A DNA stretch of 64,000 nt from an uncultured Blautia sp. (GCA_900542045.1 UQMI01000010.1:5251-69250), one strand, 5' to 3'. Counted from the first letter of the stretch, positions 41,945 to 50,960 are shown. Numbers and translations: made by a program. The notes: a model not told the origin generated them from the letters alone.

Positions 41945-42079
41945 GGATTTGTGACGGAAAAAGTTCGGGATTCCTTTTTCTGAGCATTGACATTTCTGTT
42001 GATGCCTGTTTTCTTTTTATTTGATAATGCCCGGTTCTTTTCCTTTTGTTTTCTGAATTCTCTTATTTCGTATGGGAAT

Positions 42080-42135
42080 ATTGCATAGTTTTTCCTCATA
42101 ATCCTGTGCAATCTACACTTTTTGCATAGTTTCAC
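42080..42135 (+). promoter_or_regulatory. repeated TTGCA elements upstream of the corrinoid operon
   Basis: TTGCATAGTTT occurs at 42081-42091 and again at 42122-42132, 41 bases apart. Between them is TGTGCAAT (42105-42112), the reverse of ATTGCACA. ATTGCACA followed by ACTTTTGCA recurs in the promoter at 46392, which makes these candidate sites for a shared regulator, perhaps the PucR-type protein at 47.2 kb. The -10 element TAAAAT is at 42221-42226; no good -35 is seen, so activation may be needed. Confidence 0.5.
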
Positions 42136-42255
42136 TCCTCGCTCTTTGTCCTACACATTGTATGAAAACACTTTCTCTTTTCCAATACTTTGTGGTATTT
42201 CCACCATTCCTATTCTTTGATAAAATAGAGAAAAAGAAAAAAGGAGGCAAACATT

Positions 42256-43071
42256 GTGATTATTATCGGTGAAAAAATTAATGGTTCCATTCCTGCTGTC
42301 GCAGATGCGATTGCGAGAAGAGATGCGGACTTCATTAAAAATAGAGCAAAAATGCAGGCAGAGGCCAATGCCTCTTTCATTGACTGCTGTGCTTCTGTAC
42401 CGGAAGATGTAGAGGCTGAGACTCTGAAATGGATGATTGATTGTATCCAGGAAGTAACAGATACCCCAATTTCTGTGGACAGCCCCAGCGCGGATGTATT
42501 GACCGTCGCTTACAAATACTGCAAACGTCCCGGTCTGTTCAACTCTGTATCCGGTGAAGGAGACAAAATCGACAAAATTTTCCCGATCATGGCACAGCCT
42601 GAAAATAAAGACTGGCAGGTAATCGCTCTTTTAAGCGATGATACCGGAATTCCCAAAACCGCCGCTGACAGACTTCGCGTATTTGACCGTATTATGGCAA
42701 AAGCAAAAGAATACGGTATTTCACCATCCCGTATCCATGTGGATCCCCTGGTTGAAATGCTTTGTACTTCAGAGGATGGAATTGCCATGAATATCGAGGT
42801 TATCTCCACCATCCGCAAGCAGTATCCAACCATTCATATTACTGCTGCAGTCAGCAATATTTCCTTTAACCTTCCGGTTCGTAAGCTGGTGAACCTGGGC
42901 TTCACCGTACTGGCCATGAACGCCGGACTGGACAGCGCTATCCTGGATCCGACCAACAGAGATATGCTTGGTCTGATCTATGCTACAGAAGCTCTGCTGG
43001 GACAGGATGATTACTGTATGGAATACATCGGTGCATACCGTGACGGTCTGATCGGCCCCAAGAAGTCCTGA
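42256..43071 (+). CDS. methyltetrahydrofolate:corrinoid methyltransferase (pterin-binding)
   Basis: A 271-residue pterin-binding TIM-barrel protein. GEKINGSIPAV, DCCASVPED, PISVDSPSADVL, NSVSGEGDKI and SNISFNLPVRK are landmarks of the AcsE/MtgA/MtvA group that moves methyl groups between tetrahydrofolate and a corrinoid protein. The GTG start has AAGGAGG eight bases upstream. It is first of a plus-strand operon with a corrinoid protein directly after, so the expected step is methylation of tetrahydrofolate with a methyl group taken from some methylated substrate. AcsE proper is unlikely because no CODH/ACS gene is nearby. Confidence 0.85.
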   Translation: MIIIGEKINGSIPAVADAIARRDADFIKNRAKMQAEANASFIDCCASVPEDVEAETLKWMIDCIQEVTDTPISVDSPSADVLTVAYKYCKRPGLFNSVSGEGDKIDKIFPIMAQPENKDWQVIALLSDDTGIPKTAADRLRVFDRIMAKAKEYGISPSRIHVDPLVEMLCTSEDGIAMNIEVISTIRKQYPTIHITAAVSNISFNLPVRKLVNLGFTVLAMNAGLDSAILDPTNRDMLGLIYATEALLGQDDYCMEYIGAYRDGLIGPKKS

Positions 43072-43185
43072 CCTGCTCCGAGACAGGCCGGATCTGACAC
43101 TGCGGGAGGACCGGATACGGCATATCCGCTGGAATAAACAAAAACAAAAAAGCAATATTTTTATAAAACAAGGAGGAAATTCATT

Positions 43186-43818
43186 ATGAGTAAAATTCAG
43201 GAAGTTGCAGATAACGTGATCGCTGGAAAAGCCAAATTAGTTCCGGGTCTGGTTCAGGAAGCACTGGATGAAGGCAGCGAAGCTACCGATATCCTGAACG
43301 CAATGATCGACAGCATGGGCATCGTAGGCGAGAAATTCAAAAACAACGAAATTTTCGTTCCTGAAATGCTGGTTGCTGCAAGAGCTATGAAAAAAGGTGT
43401 AGATGTTCTTCGTCCTCATCTGGCAACCGGTACCGCTGGTGCTGCAGGAAAAGTTATCATCGGAACCGTTGCCGGCGACCTTCATGATATCGGAAAGAAC
43501 CTGGTTGCCATGATGATTGAAAGTGCCGGATTCGAAGTAATCGACCTTGGCGTAGACGTACCTGCTGAAAAATTCATTGAAGCAGTAAAAGAGAATCCAG
43601 ATGTTAAGATCGTTGGTCTGTCCGCTCTGCTGACAACCACAATGCCGGCTATGAAGACTGCTGTAGAAGCATTGAACGCACAGGATTTCCGCAGCAACAT
43701 CAAGATTATGGTTGGCGGCGCTCCGATTACCGCAGAATTTGCTGCTGAGATCGGCGCAGACGCTTACACACCGGATGCCGCTTCTGCTGCACAGAAAGCA
43801 AAAGAACTGGCTGCATAA
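43186..43818 (+). CDS. corrinoid (B12-binding) methyl-carrier protein 1
   Basis: A 210-residue protein: a helical cap domain (about 1-88) and a Rossmann-like B12 domain with the cobalt-ligand motif GDLHDIGKNL and later GLSALLTTTMPAM and VGGAPIT. This is the MtaC/MtbC/MttC family. A very strong GGAGG box and a codon choice more regular than the neighbours suggest high expression. It would carry the methyl group between a substrate methyltransferase and the pterin enzyme upstream. It is followed by a terminator-like hairpin before the activator gene. Confidence 0.92.
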   Translation: MSKIQEVADNVIAGKAKLVPGLVQEALDEGSEATDILNAMIDSMGIVGEKFKNNEIFVPEMLVAARAMKKGVDVLRPHLATGTAGAAGKVIIGTVAGDLHDIGKNLVAMMIESAGFEVIDLGVDVPAEKFIEAVKENPDVKIVGLSALLTTTMPAMKTAVEALNAQDFRSNIKIMVGGAPITAEFAAEIGADAYTPDAASAAQKAKELAA

Positions 43819-43867
43819 ATATCAGCGGTTTCTTACATAAAGAACCAATATTTAGCCTGTTGATCTG

Positions 43868-43895
43868 GCGGAGGTGTTACAGCACCTCCGCTTTT
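43868..43895 (+). terminator. hairpin between corrinoid protein 1 and the activator
   Basis: Perfect GCGGAGGTG / CACCTCCGC stem (43868-43876, 43883-43891), six-base loop and TTTT. Placed inside the operon, it may let only part of the transcripts reach the activator, which is needed in smaller amounts. Confidence 0.75.
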
Positions 43896-43929
43896 CTTAC
43901 CTGATAAAAGATAAAAGGAGTACGTGTTT

Positions 43930-45714
43930 ATGGAACAGTTTCGAATCACCTTCCTGCCATCTGACCGGACCCTTCTGGTGCCAAAAGACACCACCATACT
44001 GGAAGCGGAGATTCAGGCCGGCCTGCAGCCGGATGCTCCCTGCGGCGGACTGGGCAGATGTGGGAAATGTCTGGTACACATCCAGTCCGGTCCCATCACC
44101 GGCGTACAGAAAGCCTGCACCACCAGGATTACCGGTGATATGGTAGTTGACACCCGCGTTGCCTCCGGACACAAAATCCTTACCTCCGGGGCCTCCCGGG
44201 AAATCCCTGTTTATCCCCATCTCACCGTGGTTTCTTTCCATCTTCCGGAGATCCGCCTGGGAGAAAAAGTCTCCAACTGGGAACGGCTGCTGAAGGCCAT
44301 TGGCTGTGAAAACCGGCAGATCATTCCAGACCTGGATATCATCTCCGGACTGCAGACCTTCTATCAGGAAAGCAACGACGGCTATGCCGTTCTCAGCCAG
44401 GGAAAAATCCTGGGCCTAAGTCACGAGAAACCCGCCTGTTACCTGGCCGCATTTGATGTGGGCACCACAACGATCGTAGGTTATCTCCTGAACGCCGAGA
44501 CCGGGCAGGAACTGGCGGCATCCAGCCTGCTGAATCCCCAGTCCCAGTACGGCGCCGATGTGATCCTCCGCTCCAACTATGCTCTGGAACACTCTGTGGA
44601 GCCACTCTGCCAGGCTGTCCGGCAGGCCATCTGCCAGATCCTGGAGGATCTCTGCCAGAAGACCGGCATTGAGAAAGAAACCATCTGGCAGCTGTCCCTG
44701 GTGGGAAACACCTGTATGAGCCACCTTTTCCTGGGAATTTCTCCGGAATCTCTGGTCCGTGCGCCCTATCACCCCGCCGTTTCCCAGCCTCTGGTGCTGG
44801 ATGCTTCCAGACTGTCTCTGCCTATACATCCCAAAGGACAGGTTTTCGTACTGCCTAATATTGCCGGTTTCGTAGGCGCCGACACGGTGGGCTGCATGGT
44901 CAGCGCAGAATATCACGAACGGGAAGAACAGACTCTTCTGATCGACATCGGCACCAATGGAGAAATGGTACTGGGCAACAGGGAACGCCGTGTCTGCTGT
45001 TCCACTGCCGCCGGTCCTGCCTTCGAGGGCGCCAAGATTACCTGCGGCATGCGTGGAGCCCAGGGAGCCATCGACCATGTCCGCTTCCGGGACGGCAAAC
45101 TGGAATATTCCGTCATCGGCGGCGGCACCCCCACTGGAATCTGCGGCTCCGGATTGATGGATCTTATGGCCTGTCTGCTGGAGCATGGTTTCGTGGAGGA
45201 ATCCGGCCGCATGATCCGTCCGGAAAAACTGACCGATCCCACAGCCATCGCCAACAAAGACCGCCTGGAAAAAGTGAATGGTGGCTGGGCTTTTGTCCTG
45301 TACCGGGAAGAAGAACGACCAACCGTTTATTTCACCCAGAAGGACATCCGGGAAGTACAGTTGGCTAAAGCAGCCATGTCTGCCGGCATCCAGCTTCTTA
45401 CCGAACATATGGGACTTACCATCTCACAGATTGACAAAGTACTGATCGCCGGCGCCTTCGGAAGCTATATGTCTCCGGAAAGTGCCTGCCGGATCGGACT
45501 GATCCCCCAGGAGCTTTTTGAACGGATCACCGCCATCGGGAATGCTGCCGGAGAAGGGGCAAAAGCTGTCATCCTTAATCAACAGCTCTGGGAAACCGCA
45601 TCCAGCCTTGCCTCAGAAACAGAATTTCTGGAACTGGCTACCTCGCCGAATTTCCAGGACTGCTTTGTGGATGAGCTGGAATTCCCGGAAAAGGAAACAG
45701 AAAAGGAAGGATGA
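43930..45714 (+). CDS. RamA-like corrinoid-activating ASKHA ATPase with 2Fe-2S domain
   Basis: A 594-residue protein. An N-terminal ferredoxin domain (about 1-85; CGGLGRCGKCLVHI and a further Cys in KACTT) is followed by a linker and an actin-like ATPase region (about 180-590; FDVGTTTIVGYLL, LIDIGTNGEMVLG, LIAGAFGSYMSPESA). Such proteins use ATP to reduce inactive Co(II) corrinoid to Co(I). The ATG at 43930 has AAAAGGAG nine bases upstream. It is encoded with the methyltransferase and two corrinoid proteins, fitting that role. Confidence 0.9.
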   Translation: MEQFRITFLPSDRTLLVPKDTTILEAEIQAGLQPDAPCGGLGRCGKCLVHIQSGPITGVQKACTTRITGDMVVDTRVASGHKILTSGASREIPVYPHLTVVSFHLPEIRLGEKVSNWERLLKAIGCENRQIIPDLDIISGLQTFYQESNDGYAVLSQGKILGLSHEKPACYLAAFDVGTTTIVGYLLNAETGQELAASSLLNPQSQYGADVILRSNYALEHSVEPLCQAVRQAICQILEDLCQKTGIEKETIWQLSLVGNTCMSHLFLGISPESLVRAPYHPAVSQPLVLDASRLSLPIHPKGQVFVLPNIAGFVGADTVGCMVSAEYHEREEQTLLIDIGTNGEMVLGNRERRVCCSTAAGPAFEGAKITCGMRGAQGAIDHVRFRDGKLEYSVIGGGTPTGICGSGLMDLMACLLEHGFVEESGRMIRPEKLTDPTAIANKDRLEKVNGGWAFVLYREEERPTVYFTQKDIREVQLAKAAMSAGIQLLTEHMGLTISQIDKVLIAGAFGSYMSPESACRIGLIPQELFERITAIGNAAGEGAKAVILNQQLWETASSLASETEFLELATSPNFQDCFVDELEFPEKETEKEG

Positions 45715-45720
45715 ATATTT

Positions 45721-46260
45721 ATGATCGATTTTAAACAATTAGAAGAAAAAGGTCTGGAACTTGGCCTTTCCCATGTGGCTCCGCTGGACTGCGGCACCAT
45801 CCGGCTGATGCCGGAAGTGCGAAATATGTGCGCCAGCAATAAATGCCACCAGTATGACAAGAACTGGTCCTGCCCGCCGGGCTGCGGAACTCTGGAAGAA
45901 TGCGAAGCCCGGATTCGTTCTTTCAGACAGGGAATCCTGGTACAGACCGTAGGAACCCTGGAAGATTCCATGGATTACGAAGCCATGATGGAAACAGAAC
46001 GGCTGCATAAGGAGCATTTTCTGGCCTTTGATGAATATCTAAGCCAGCTGTACCCCAACCGGCTTTCCATCGGCGCCGGCTGCTGCACCCGCTGCAAAGA
46101 ATGCACGTATCCGGATGCTCCCTGCCGTTTCCCCCAGAAAATGATCTCTTCCATGGAAGCCTACGGAATGCTGGTAACACAGGTTTGTCAGGACAATGAT
46201 CTTCCCTACTATTATGGCGACTGCACCATTGCCTACACCTCCTGTTTCCTTCTGGAATAA
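45721..46260 (+). CDS. DUF2284 metal-binding protein
   Basis: A 179-residue Cys-rich protein: CASNKCHQYDKNWSCPPGCG near residue 38 and GAGCCTRCKECTYPDAPCRF near 120 match DUF2284, a family of predicted metal (probably iron-sulfur) proteins found beside corrinoid methyltransferase genes. It starts six bases after the activator stop. A helper role in electron supply or corrinoid handling is likely but unproven. Confidence 0.85.
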   Translation: MIDFKQLEEKGLELGLSHVAPLDCGTIRLMPEVRNMCASNKCHQYDKNWSCPPGCGTLEECEARIRSFRQGILVQTVGTLEDSMDYEAMMETERLHKEHFLAFDEYLSQLYPNRLSIGAGCCTRCKECTYPDAPCRFPQKMISSMEAYGMLVTQVCQDNDLPYYYGDCTIAYTSCFLLE

Positions 46261-46279
46261 TCTTTTTCGCTCTGAACCC

Positions 46280-46358
46280 GATCAGCCATCCGGGCCGGCG
46301 GCAAACCTCTCTTTATGCATACAAAGAGCAGTCTGCTGCCGTCTCAGGGTGGCTGATC
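46280..46358 (+). other. three-helix nested stem-loop in the corrinoid operon
   Basis: Outer arms GATCAGCCA/TGGCTGATC (46280-46288, 46350-46358), middle arms GGCGGCA/TGCTGCC (46297-46303, 46334-46340) and inner arms CTCTTT/AAAGAG (46309-46314, 46323-46328). No T-run follows. It lies between the DUF2284 gene and the second corrinoid promoter, so it may mark a transcript end, a processing site or a structured RNA. Confidence 0.6.
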
Positions 46359-46391
46359 TGCTGTCAGAAGCAAAATCCTCCCGCAAATGCC

Positions 46392-46421
46392 ATTGCACAC
46401 TTTTGCAAAATAGGATAAAAT
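46392..46421 (+). promoter_or_regulatory. promoter of the second corrinoid unit
   Basis: TTGCAC (46393-46398), 17 bases, TAAAAT (46416-46421). The -35 is part of ATTGCACA, and the perfect palindrome TTTTGCAAAA (46401-46410) fills the spacer; both resemble elements upstream of the first corrinoid gene. Two copies of TCGAGTTAGA (46432-46441, 46487-46496) lie in the leader. Confidence 0.6.
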
Positions 46422-46514
46422 AACAGTAATTTCGAGTTAGATGCCAGGGGCAGGAACCGATTGTCCGGCATCCTTACATACCCGAATCGAGTTAGACTGA
46501 CAGGAGGCTTTTTC

Positions 46515-47156
46515 ATGACCCTAGAGCGAATCCGCACCTCGATCATCAATGGTTTTTATAAAGATGCTCTCGAACTGACCAAACAGGCACTGGCAGAACA
46601 GATCCCGGCAGATGTGATCCTGGAGGAGGGACTGGTCCCCGCCATGCGTCAGGTGGAGGAGCTGTACAAACAGGAGATTTTATCCATTCCCAACATCCTG
46701 GCAAGCGCCCGCTGTATGAAGAAAGGGCTGGAGATCCTCCAGCCTTATCTGGAGACTCCGGATTACCAGCCCATTGCCAGGGTCATTCTTGGCACAGTGA
46801 AAGGAGATCTTCATGATATGGGCAAGAATCTGGTGGCCATTATGTTCCGGAGCAATGGATTTGAAGTCATTGACCTGGGAGTAGACGTATCGGACCGGCA
46901 GTTTCTGACTGCCATTCGTGAAAACCCGGACGCAGAGCTTGTCTGTATCTCTTCCCTTCTCACCACCACACTGAAGGAGATGCAGCATATTGTCCGGTCC
47001 ATTCGCCGTTACGACACCGGCCATCATCTGAAGATCATGGTGGGAGGCGCTCCCGTCACCCAGGAATTTGCTGATTCCATTGGAGCTGACGGCTATACAG
47101 AAAACGCCATGGATGCCGCAAAGATGGCCCGGAGCTTCTTTGTTCCGGAAGACTGA
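46515..47156 (+). CDS. corrinoid (B12-binding) methyl-carrier protein 2
   Basis: A 213-residue protein with the same two-domain layout as the one at 43.2 kb, including GDLHDMGKNL and VGGAPVTQEFADSIGADGY. The ATG at 46515 follows AGGAGG by seven bases. The N-terminal cap differs clearly from protein 1, so it may partner a different methyltransferase. It has its own promoter and directly precedes the PucR-type regulator, and could have a sensory use as well as a catalytic one. Confidence 0.9.
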   Translation: MTLERIRTSIINGFYKDALELTKQALAEQIPADVILEEGLVPAMRQVEELYKQEILSIPNILASARCMKKGLEILQPYLETPDYQPIARVILGTVKGDLHDMGKNLVAIMFRSNGFEVIDLGVDVSDRQFLTAIRENPDAELVCISSLLTTTLKEMQHIVRSIRRYDTGHHLKIMVGGAPVTQEFADSIGADGYTENAMDAAKMARSFFVPED

Positions 47157-47178
47157 ACCTATGTAGAATGGAGATGCC

Positions 47179-48714
47179 ATGAATCTAAATTTTGCTTTAC
47201 TAAAAGAACGACTGTTACAGAAATATCCCGATCTCCGGGCACGGAACTTTCTGCCTGAAGCGACCTACTGCCACCCTGTCCTGTATGAACCGGGAATGAA
47301 TCTGCTTCCGGGACGTATCTATGTCACAGACAATATGCCGCTTTCTCCTTCTTCCATACCCGAAAATGTGCTGATCCTCTTTCCGGGCGAGATGAGTCCC
47401 TGGAAAAATCTGGAAGACCAGGCCTTCGCCTGTATCGCCCTGAAAGGACATGATTCCACTGTCCATGTTCTCAATCTGCTCCTGGACATTTTCGATGAAT
47501 ACCAGAACTGGGAAAATACCCTGTCTCAGTCCCTTCTGAGCGGAAGTTCCATTTCCCAGCTTCTCACCCGGGCCTATCCCATGTTAGGCTGTCCCCTTTG
47601 TCTGCTGAGCAGAGGATTCTCCATGATCGCTTTCGTAGGACAGGATATTCTGCCTCCGGAATATCAGATTTTTAACAATTCTGAAAAGACTATCGAATAT
47701 ATCAATTCCATGAAACAGGATGAGTTTTATAATGAAGCGCTGAATTTCGAAGAGCCCTACATTTTCCCGGAGCAGCTCACCGGCATCCGTTCCTGGAATA
47801 TCAACATTCAGCAGTTCGGCCGTACCACGCACCGGCTCATGATGCTGGAATACCCCCGGCCTTTCACAGAGGGCGATGCCTACCTGCTGGATATTCTGGC
47901 GTCTTACATCCAGTATCTGCTGTATCACACCAGTGAAATGCAGTTTACCGGAGAAAACAGTCTGCATTCCATTTTCTCCAGCATTCTTACAGACAGTTCT
48001 GCCGACTATATCGAGATCAGCCAGCACCTGTCTGCCATGGGCTGGTACCACACCCACAGCTATCTGTCCATGGTGCTGCGCACTACATACATGGACCAGC
48101 AGAATCTGACTACAAACGCCATATGCAGCTATATTGAGGAACTGCTCCCTGCTTCCTGCTGTATCCCCTACAAAAAAGACATTGTCGTCTTTTTTAATCT
48201 GACTCTGCTGAAAATGGACAGAGAAAAAGTATCAGAAAAACTGGCCTGTTTTATCCGTGACAGCTATTTCAACGCCGGCTACAGCCGCACCATGACGGGT
48301 CACATGAACCTGCGGCGTCAATATGTACAGGCCTTTCTTGCCCTAAACGTAGGGTCCAGATACCATCCCCACATCTGGATCCATCAGTTCAATCAGATTG
48401 CACTGCCTTACCTTCTGGAACGGTCTACCAGCCAGCTTCCCGGTTATATGGTCTGTGCGGAAAATCTGCTCCGTCTCAAGGAAATCGATGATACGCAGGG
48501 CACCAACTACATGCAGACCCTCCGCACCTATCTGGAAAATCATCTAAACGCCGTGCAGTCTGCCAAGGATCTGTTTATCCACCGCAGCACGTTTCTCTAC
48601 CGTCTTGACAAGATCAAAAAGATCATGGAGACAGAACTGGATGACTCAGACGAACTTCTCTACCTTCTGCTGTCCTTCCGTCTGCTGGATCTGGAAGAAG
48701 AGCGTCAGGAATAG
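47179..48714 (+). CDS. PucR/CdaR-type transcriptional regulator
   Basis: A 511-residue protein. The N-terminal part (about 1-260) is a sensory region of unclear fold. The C-terminal end carries the PucR-type helix-turn-helix (TLRTYLENHLNAVQSAKDLF followed by IHRSTFLYRLDKI). Regulators of this type commonly control adjacent catabolic operons. It starts 22 bases after corrinoid protein 2 and probably controls the TTGCA-containing promoters at 42.1 and 46.4 kb. Its end overlaps the convergent spoIIP by ten bases, with no terminator visible. Confidence 0.85.
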   Translation: MNLNFALLKERLLQKYPDLRARNFLPEATYCHPVLYEPGMNLLPGRIYVTDNMPLSPSSIPENVLILFPGEMSPWKNLEDQAFACIALKGHDSTVHVLNLLLDIFDEYQNWENTLSQSLLSGSSISQLLTRAYPMLGCPLCLLSRGFSMIAFVGQDILPPEYQIFNNSEKTIEYINSMKQDEFYNEALNFEEPYIFPEQLTGIRSWNINIQQFGRTTHRLMMLEYPRPFTEGDAYLLDILASYIQYLLYHTSEMQFTGENSLHSIFSSILTDSSADYIEISQHLSAMGWYHTHSYLSMVLRTTYMDQQNLTTNAICSYIEELLPASCCIPYKKDIVVFFNLTLLKMDREKVSEKLACFIRDSYFNAGYSRTMTGHMNLRRQYVQAFLALNVGSRYHPHIWIHQFNQIALPYLLERSTSQLPGYMVCAENLLRLKEIDDTQGTNYMQTLRTYLENHLNAVQSAKDLFIHRSTFLYRLDKIKKIMETELDDSDELLYLLLSFRLLDLEEERQE

Positions 48715-49916
48715 GCCTCCGGAGACAGTACCCGGTGCAGAATGTCCGCAAAAGGTTCCATGGCGTTTTTCACTTCTTCTACGGTATTAGTCTGGGCACC
48801 TGCTTCCAGAAGGATAGCCTTCGGCCGCAGATGCAGGTTATACCGCAGCCCTGCCAGATAGATTCCCCGGAACAGATCCGGGTAATAAAGTTTCCCCTGC
48901 ATTTCCAGCTGAAAGGAAAATGCCAGATTTTCGTGAATATAAGGATTCGGCAGATAATCCACAGGACCGTTAGTCTTTGTGTAGCTCAAACCATTAAAAC
49001 ACATGATCTGGGCTGTGGGTTTGCCGTTGATCTCCGTAACCAGATGCCGGCTTTCATCCACTCCATCCCTGTGCAGATCGATCACTACTTCTATGGACGG
49101 ATTTTCTTCCAGCACCTGTTCCGCTCTGGCTCTGGCGTAATCATAAGCTTTGCTTCTGTCCAGTTCCCCTTCCACCACATCAAACACATCGGTTATATGG
49201 ATCACCTGGTATCCATAGTTTTCTTCCAATAGCTTTGTCAGATAATTCCCCACCCCGATAATGGTGGTTTCCGTATCTCCCGGAACGGTATCAACAAAAT
49301 CTTCCTGGGAATGGCTGTGATAGATCAGGATCTGGGGCTCCGAATTATCCTGACTCATGGTCATATCCTCTTCCAGAAAAGCTCCGGCGTTGATCTGCTC
49401 TGCACTGGTATCCGTATTAGGATCCAGAATAAAAAAATTTTCCATCAGATAATTAAAATCCGCCAGCTTCTCTGAAGAAAGATCCAGCGTTGGATGAGGC
49501 GTGAGAGTGCTTTCCTGCTGCAGTGCTGCCGTCTCCTGCTCTGTCTGTTCTCTGCTGTTTTCCTTTTCTTCCGGTTCCTGTCCGTCTTCCTGCTCCAGAT
49601 CCCTGGCCTGCTCCTGCTCCGATTCAGGAACAGCCTCGTCTTCCCCGGCTTGTTCCCGGTTCTCATCCAGCACCTGCTCTTCCAGATATGCCTGATTGCT
49701 TTCAATAATTTTCTCACAGGTCCATGCATCTTCCAACAGCACCTGTCTGGCAGCTTCCTTCTGGCTGTATGCATACAGTGGGACGAGCTTCCAGAAATCC
49801 TGCGGACGGACGTTCCTTTTCTGAGGCAAGTCAAATAAGCCGGACACAGCCAGCCCCAGAGCTCCCAGCATACCGATACACAGAAAAATACAAAGCGCTT
49901 TCTGGATTCTCGTCAC
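48705..49916 (-). CDS. spoIIP: stage II sporulation protein P
   Basis: A 403-residue protein with an N-terminal membrane helix (about 8-28), a Glu/Gln-rich low-complexity region (about 90-150) and the SpoIIP amidase/endopeptidase domain (about 195-400). The domain shows LIYHSHSQEDF, VIDLHRDGVDESRH and LLEAGAQTNT. With SpoIID and SpoIIM it degrades septal peptidoglycan during engulfment. It follows gpr by 42 bases in a normal gpr-spoIIP pair. Confidence 0.95.
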   Translation of the reverse strand: MTRIQKALCIFLCIGMLGALGLAVSGLFDLPQKRNVRPQDFWKLVPLYAYSQKEAARQVLLEDAWTCEKIIESNQAYLEEQVLDENREQAGEDEAVPESEQEQARDLEQEDGQEPEEKENSREQTEQETAALQQESTLTPHPTLDLSSEKLADFNYLMENFFILDPNTDTSAEQINAGAFLEEDMTMSQDNSEPQILIYHSHSQEDFVDTVPGDTETTIIGVGNYLTKLLEENYGYQVIHITDVFDVVEGELDRSKAYDYARARAEQVLEENPSIEVVIDLHRDGVDESRHLVTEINGKPTAQIMCFNGLSYTKTNGPVDYLPNPYIHENLAFSFQLEMQGKLYYPDLFRGIYLAGLRYNLHLRPKAILLEAGAQTNTVEEVKNAMEPFADILHRVLSPEAYS

Positions 49917-49958
49917 TTTATCACCTCATAAAACTTATATATGAGGGCAAAAGTCGGT

Positions 49959-50867
49959 TTATACATCTGCAAATGCCATATTCAATCCTTCCGATATGGT
50001 CAGTCCCAGCCGTTTCACTGTTTCATCAATATCCTTGGGCGTCACAAACATGCTGTGCAGATGAGGGGAGATCATCTCGTCCAGAAACTCCTTCTGCTCC
50101 GCCTCATCCAGTGTATCCAGCAAATGAGCCATGGCATCGTGTACGATCGTAGCCGCATCCACCACCGTAGGTACACCGATGCCGATGACTTTGACCTGGA
50201 GCGTTTCCTCATTCAGTGCTTCCCGGTGATTCCCCACTCCGGAGCCGGGATTAATGCCTGTATCTGTGATCTGAATCGTCCGGTTCAGACGCCGGGTACT
50301 TCTGGCTGCCAGCGCATCAATGGCAATGACCACATCCGGCTGGGTTTCATCCACAACTCCCTGGAGGATTTCCAGGGTCTCCATTCCCGTCTGGGCCATG
50401 ACACCGGGGATCAGACCGCTGACTCTGTGGGCCCGCTCCCGTCCCATTCCGGATATACCGTACTCCCGGATCACATGCCGGGTAATGTGGAGATGGCTGA
50501 TCACCCGGGGGCCCAGCGCATCCGGAGTAATATCCCGGTTTCCCAGTCCCACCACCAGAATGGATTTTTCTTCCTTCAGATCGATCAGTGCGCGGATATG
50601 CTTTGCAATTTCCCCGGAAATTTCCCGGTGGTAATCCTCATCCGGAACAGACATATTCGGCGCCTCCAATGTAATATAAGTGCCCTGGGGCCTGCCCATG
50701 GCCCTTGCTCCGTTTTCTGTCTCAATTTTCACCACAGTGGTGCAGATATCTTTTTTCTCATCATAGCTTTCATTGATCGCCACACCCCGGATTTCCACAT
50801 GATCCTGCTGAAAACGCTCTGTTGCTTCCAATGCCAGATCTGTCCGGATTCTGTAATTTACCTTCAT
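49959..50867 (-). CDS. gpr: germination protease GPR
   Basis: A 302-residue aspartic-type protease that degrades small acid-soluble spore proteins at germination. The propeptide and processing site IRTDLALEATE are near residue 7, and SILVVGLGNRDITPDALGPRV and VIAIDALAARS are family landmarks. The ATG at 50867 follows GGAGGAAGAAATC; a longer in-frame reading lacks support and crosses the rpsT promoter. Confidence 0.96.
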   Translation of the reverse strand: MKVNYRIRTDLALEATERFQQDHVEIRGVAINESYDEKKDICTTVVKIETENGARAMGRPQGTYITLEAPNMSVPDEDYHREISGEIAKHIRALIDLKEEKSILVVGLGNRDITPDALGPRVISHLHITRHVIREYGISGMGRERAHRVSGLIPGVMAQTGMETLEILQGVVDETQPDVVIAIDALAARSTRRLNRTIQITDTGINPGSGVGNHREALNEETLQVKVIGIGVPTVVDAATIVHDAMAHLLDTLDEAEQKEFLDEMISPHLHSMFVTPKDIDETVKRLGLTISEGLNMAFADV

Positions 50868-50960
50868 GATTTCTTCCTCCGCTTTTTCATACTTCCACGA
50901 AAACAGCAGATTCTGTTTCCGTGTTTTCCTTATTTTTTGCAGTTTTTCCGGAATTATGTA

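Larger units (their letters stand above)
41770..42255. other. 486-base divergent control region between lepA and the corrinoid operon
   Basis: No gene is credible here. The left part carries the lepA promoter. The right part (42080-42135) carries repeated TTGCATAG elements and the -10 of the corrinoid operon. The middle, 41945-42075, shows nothing clear. Confidence 0.6.

Noticed and set aside
41905..42135. A 76-codon minus-strand frame upstream of lepA
   Set aside because: No RBS, overlaps the lepA promoter and the TTGCA elements, and has no conserved features.
42061..42255. Cobalamin riboswitch upstream of the corrinoid operon
   Set aside because: No B12-box-like sequence or matching stem arrangement was seen; only short repeats and a promoter.
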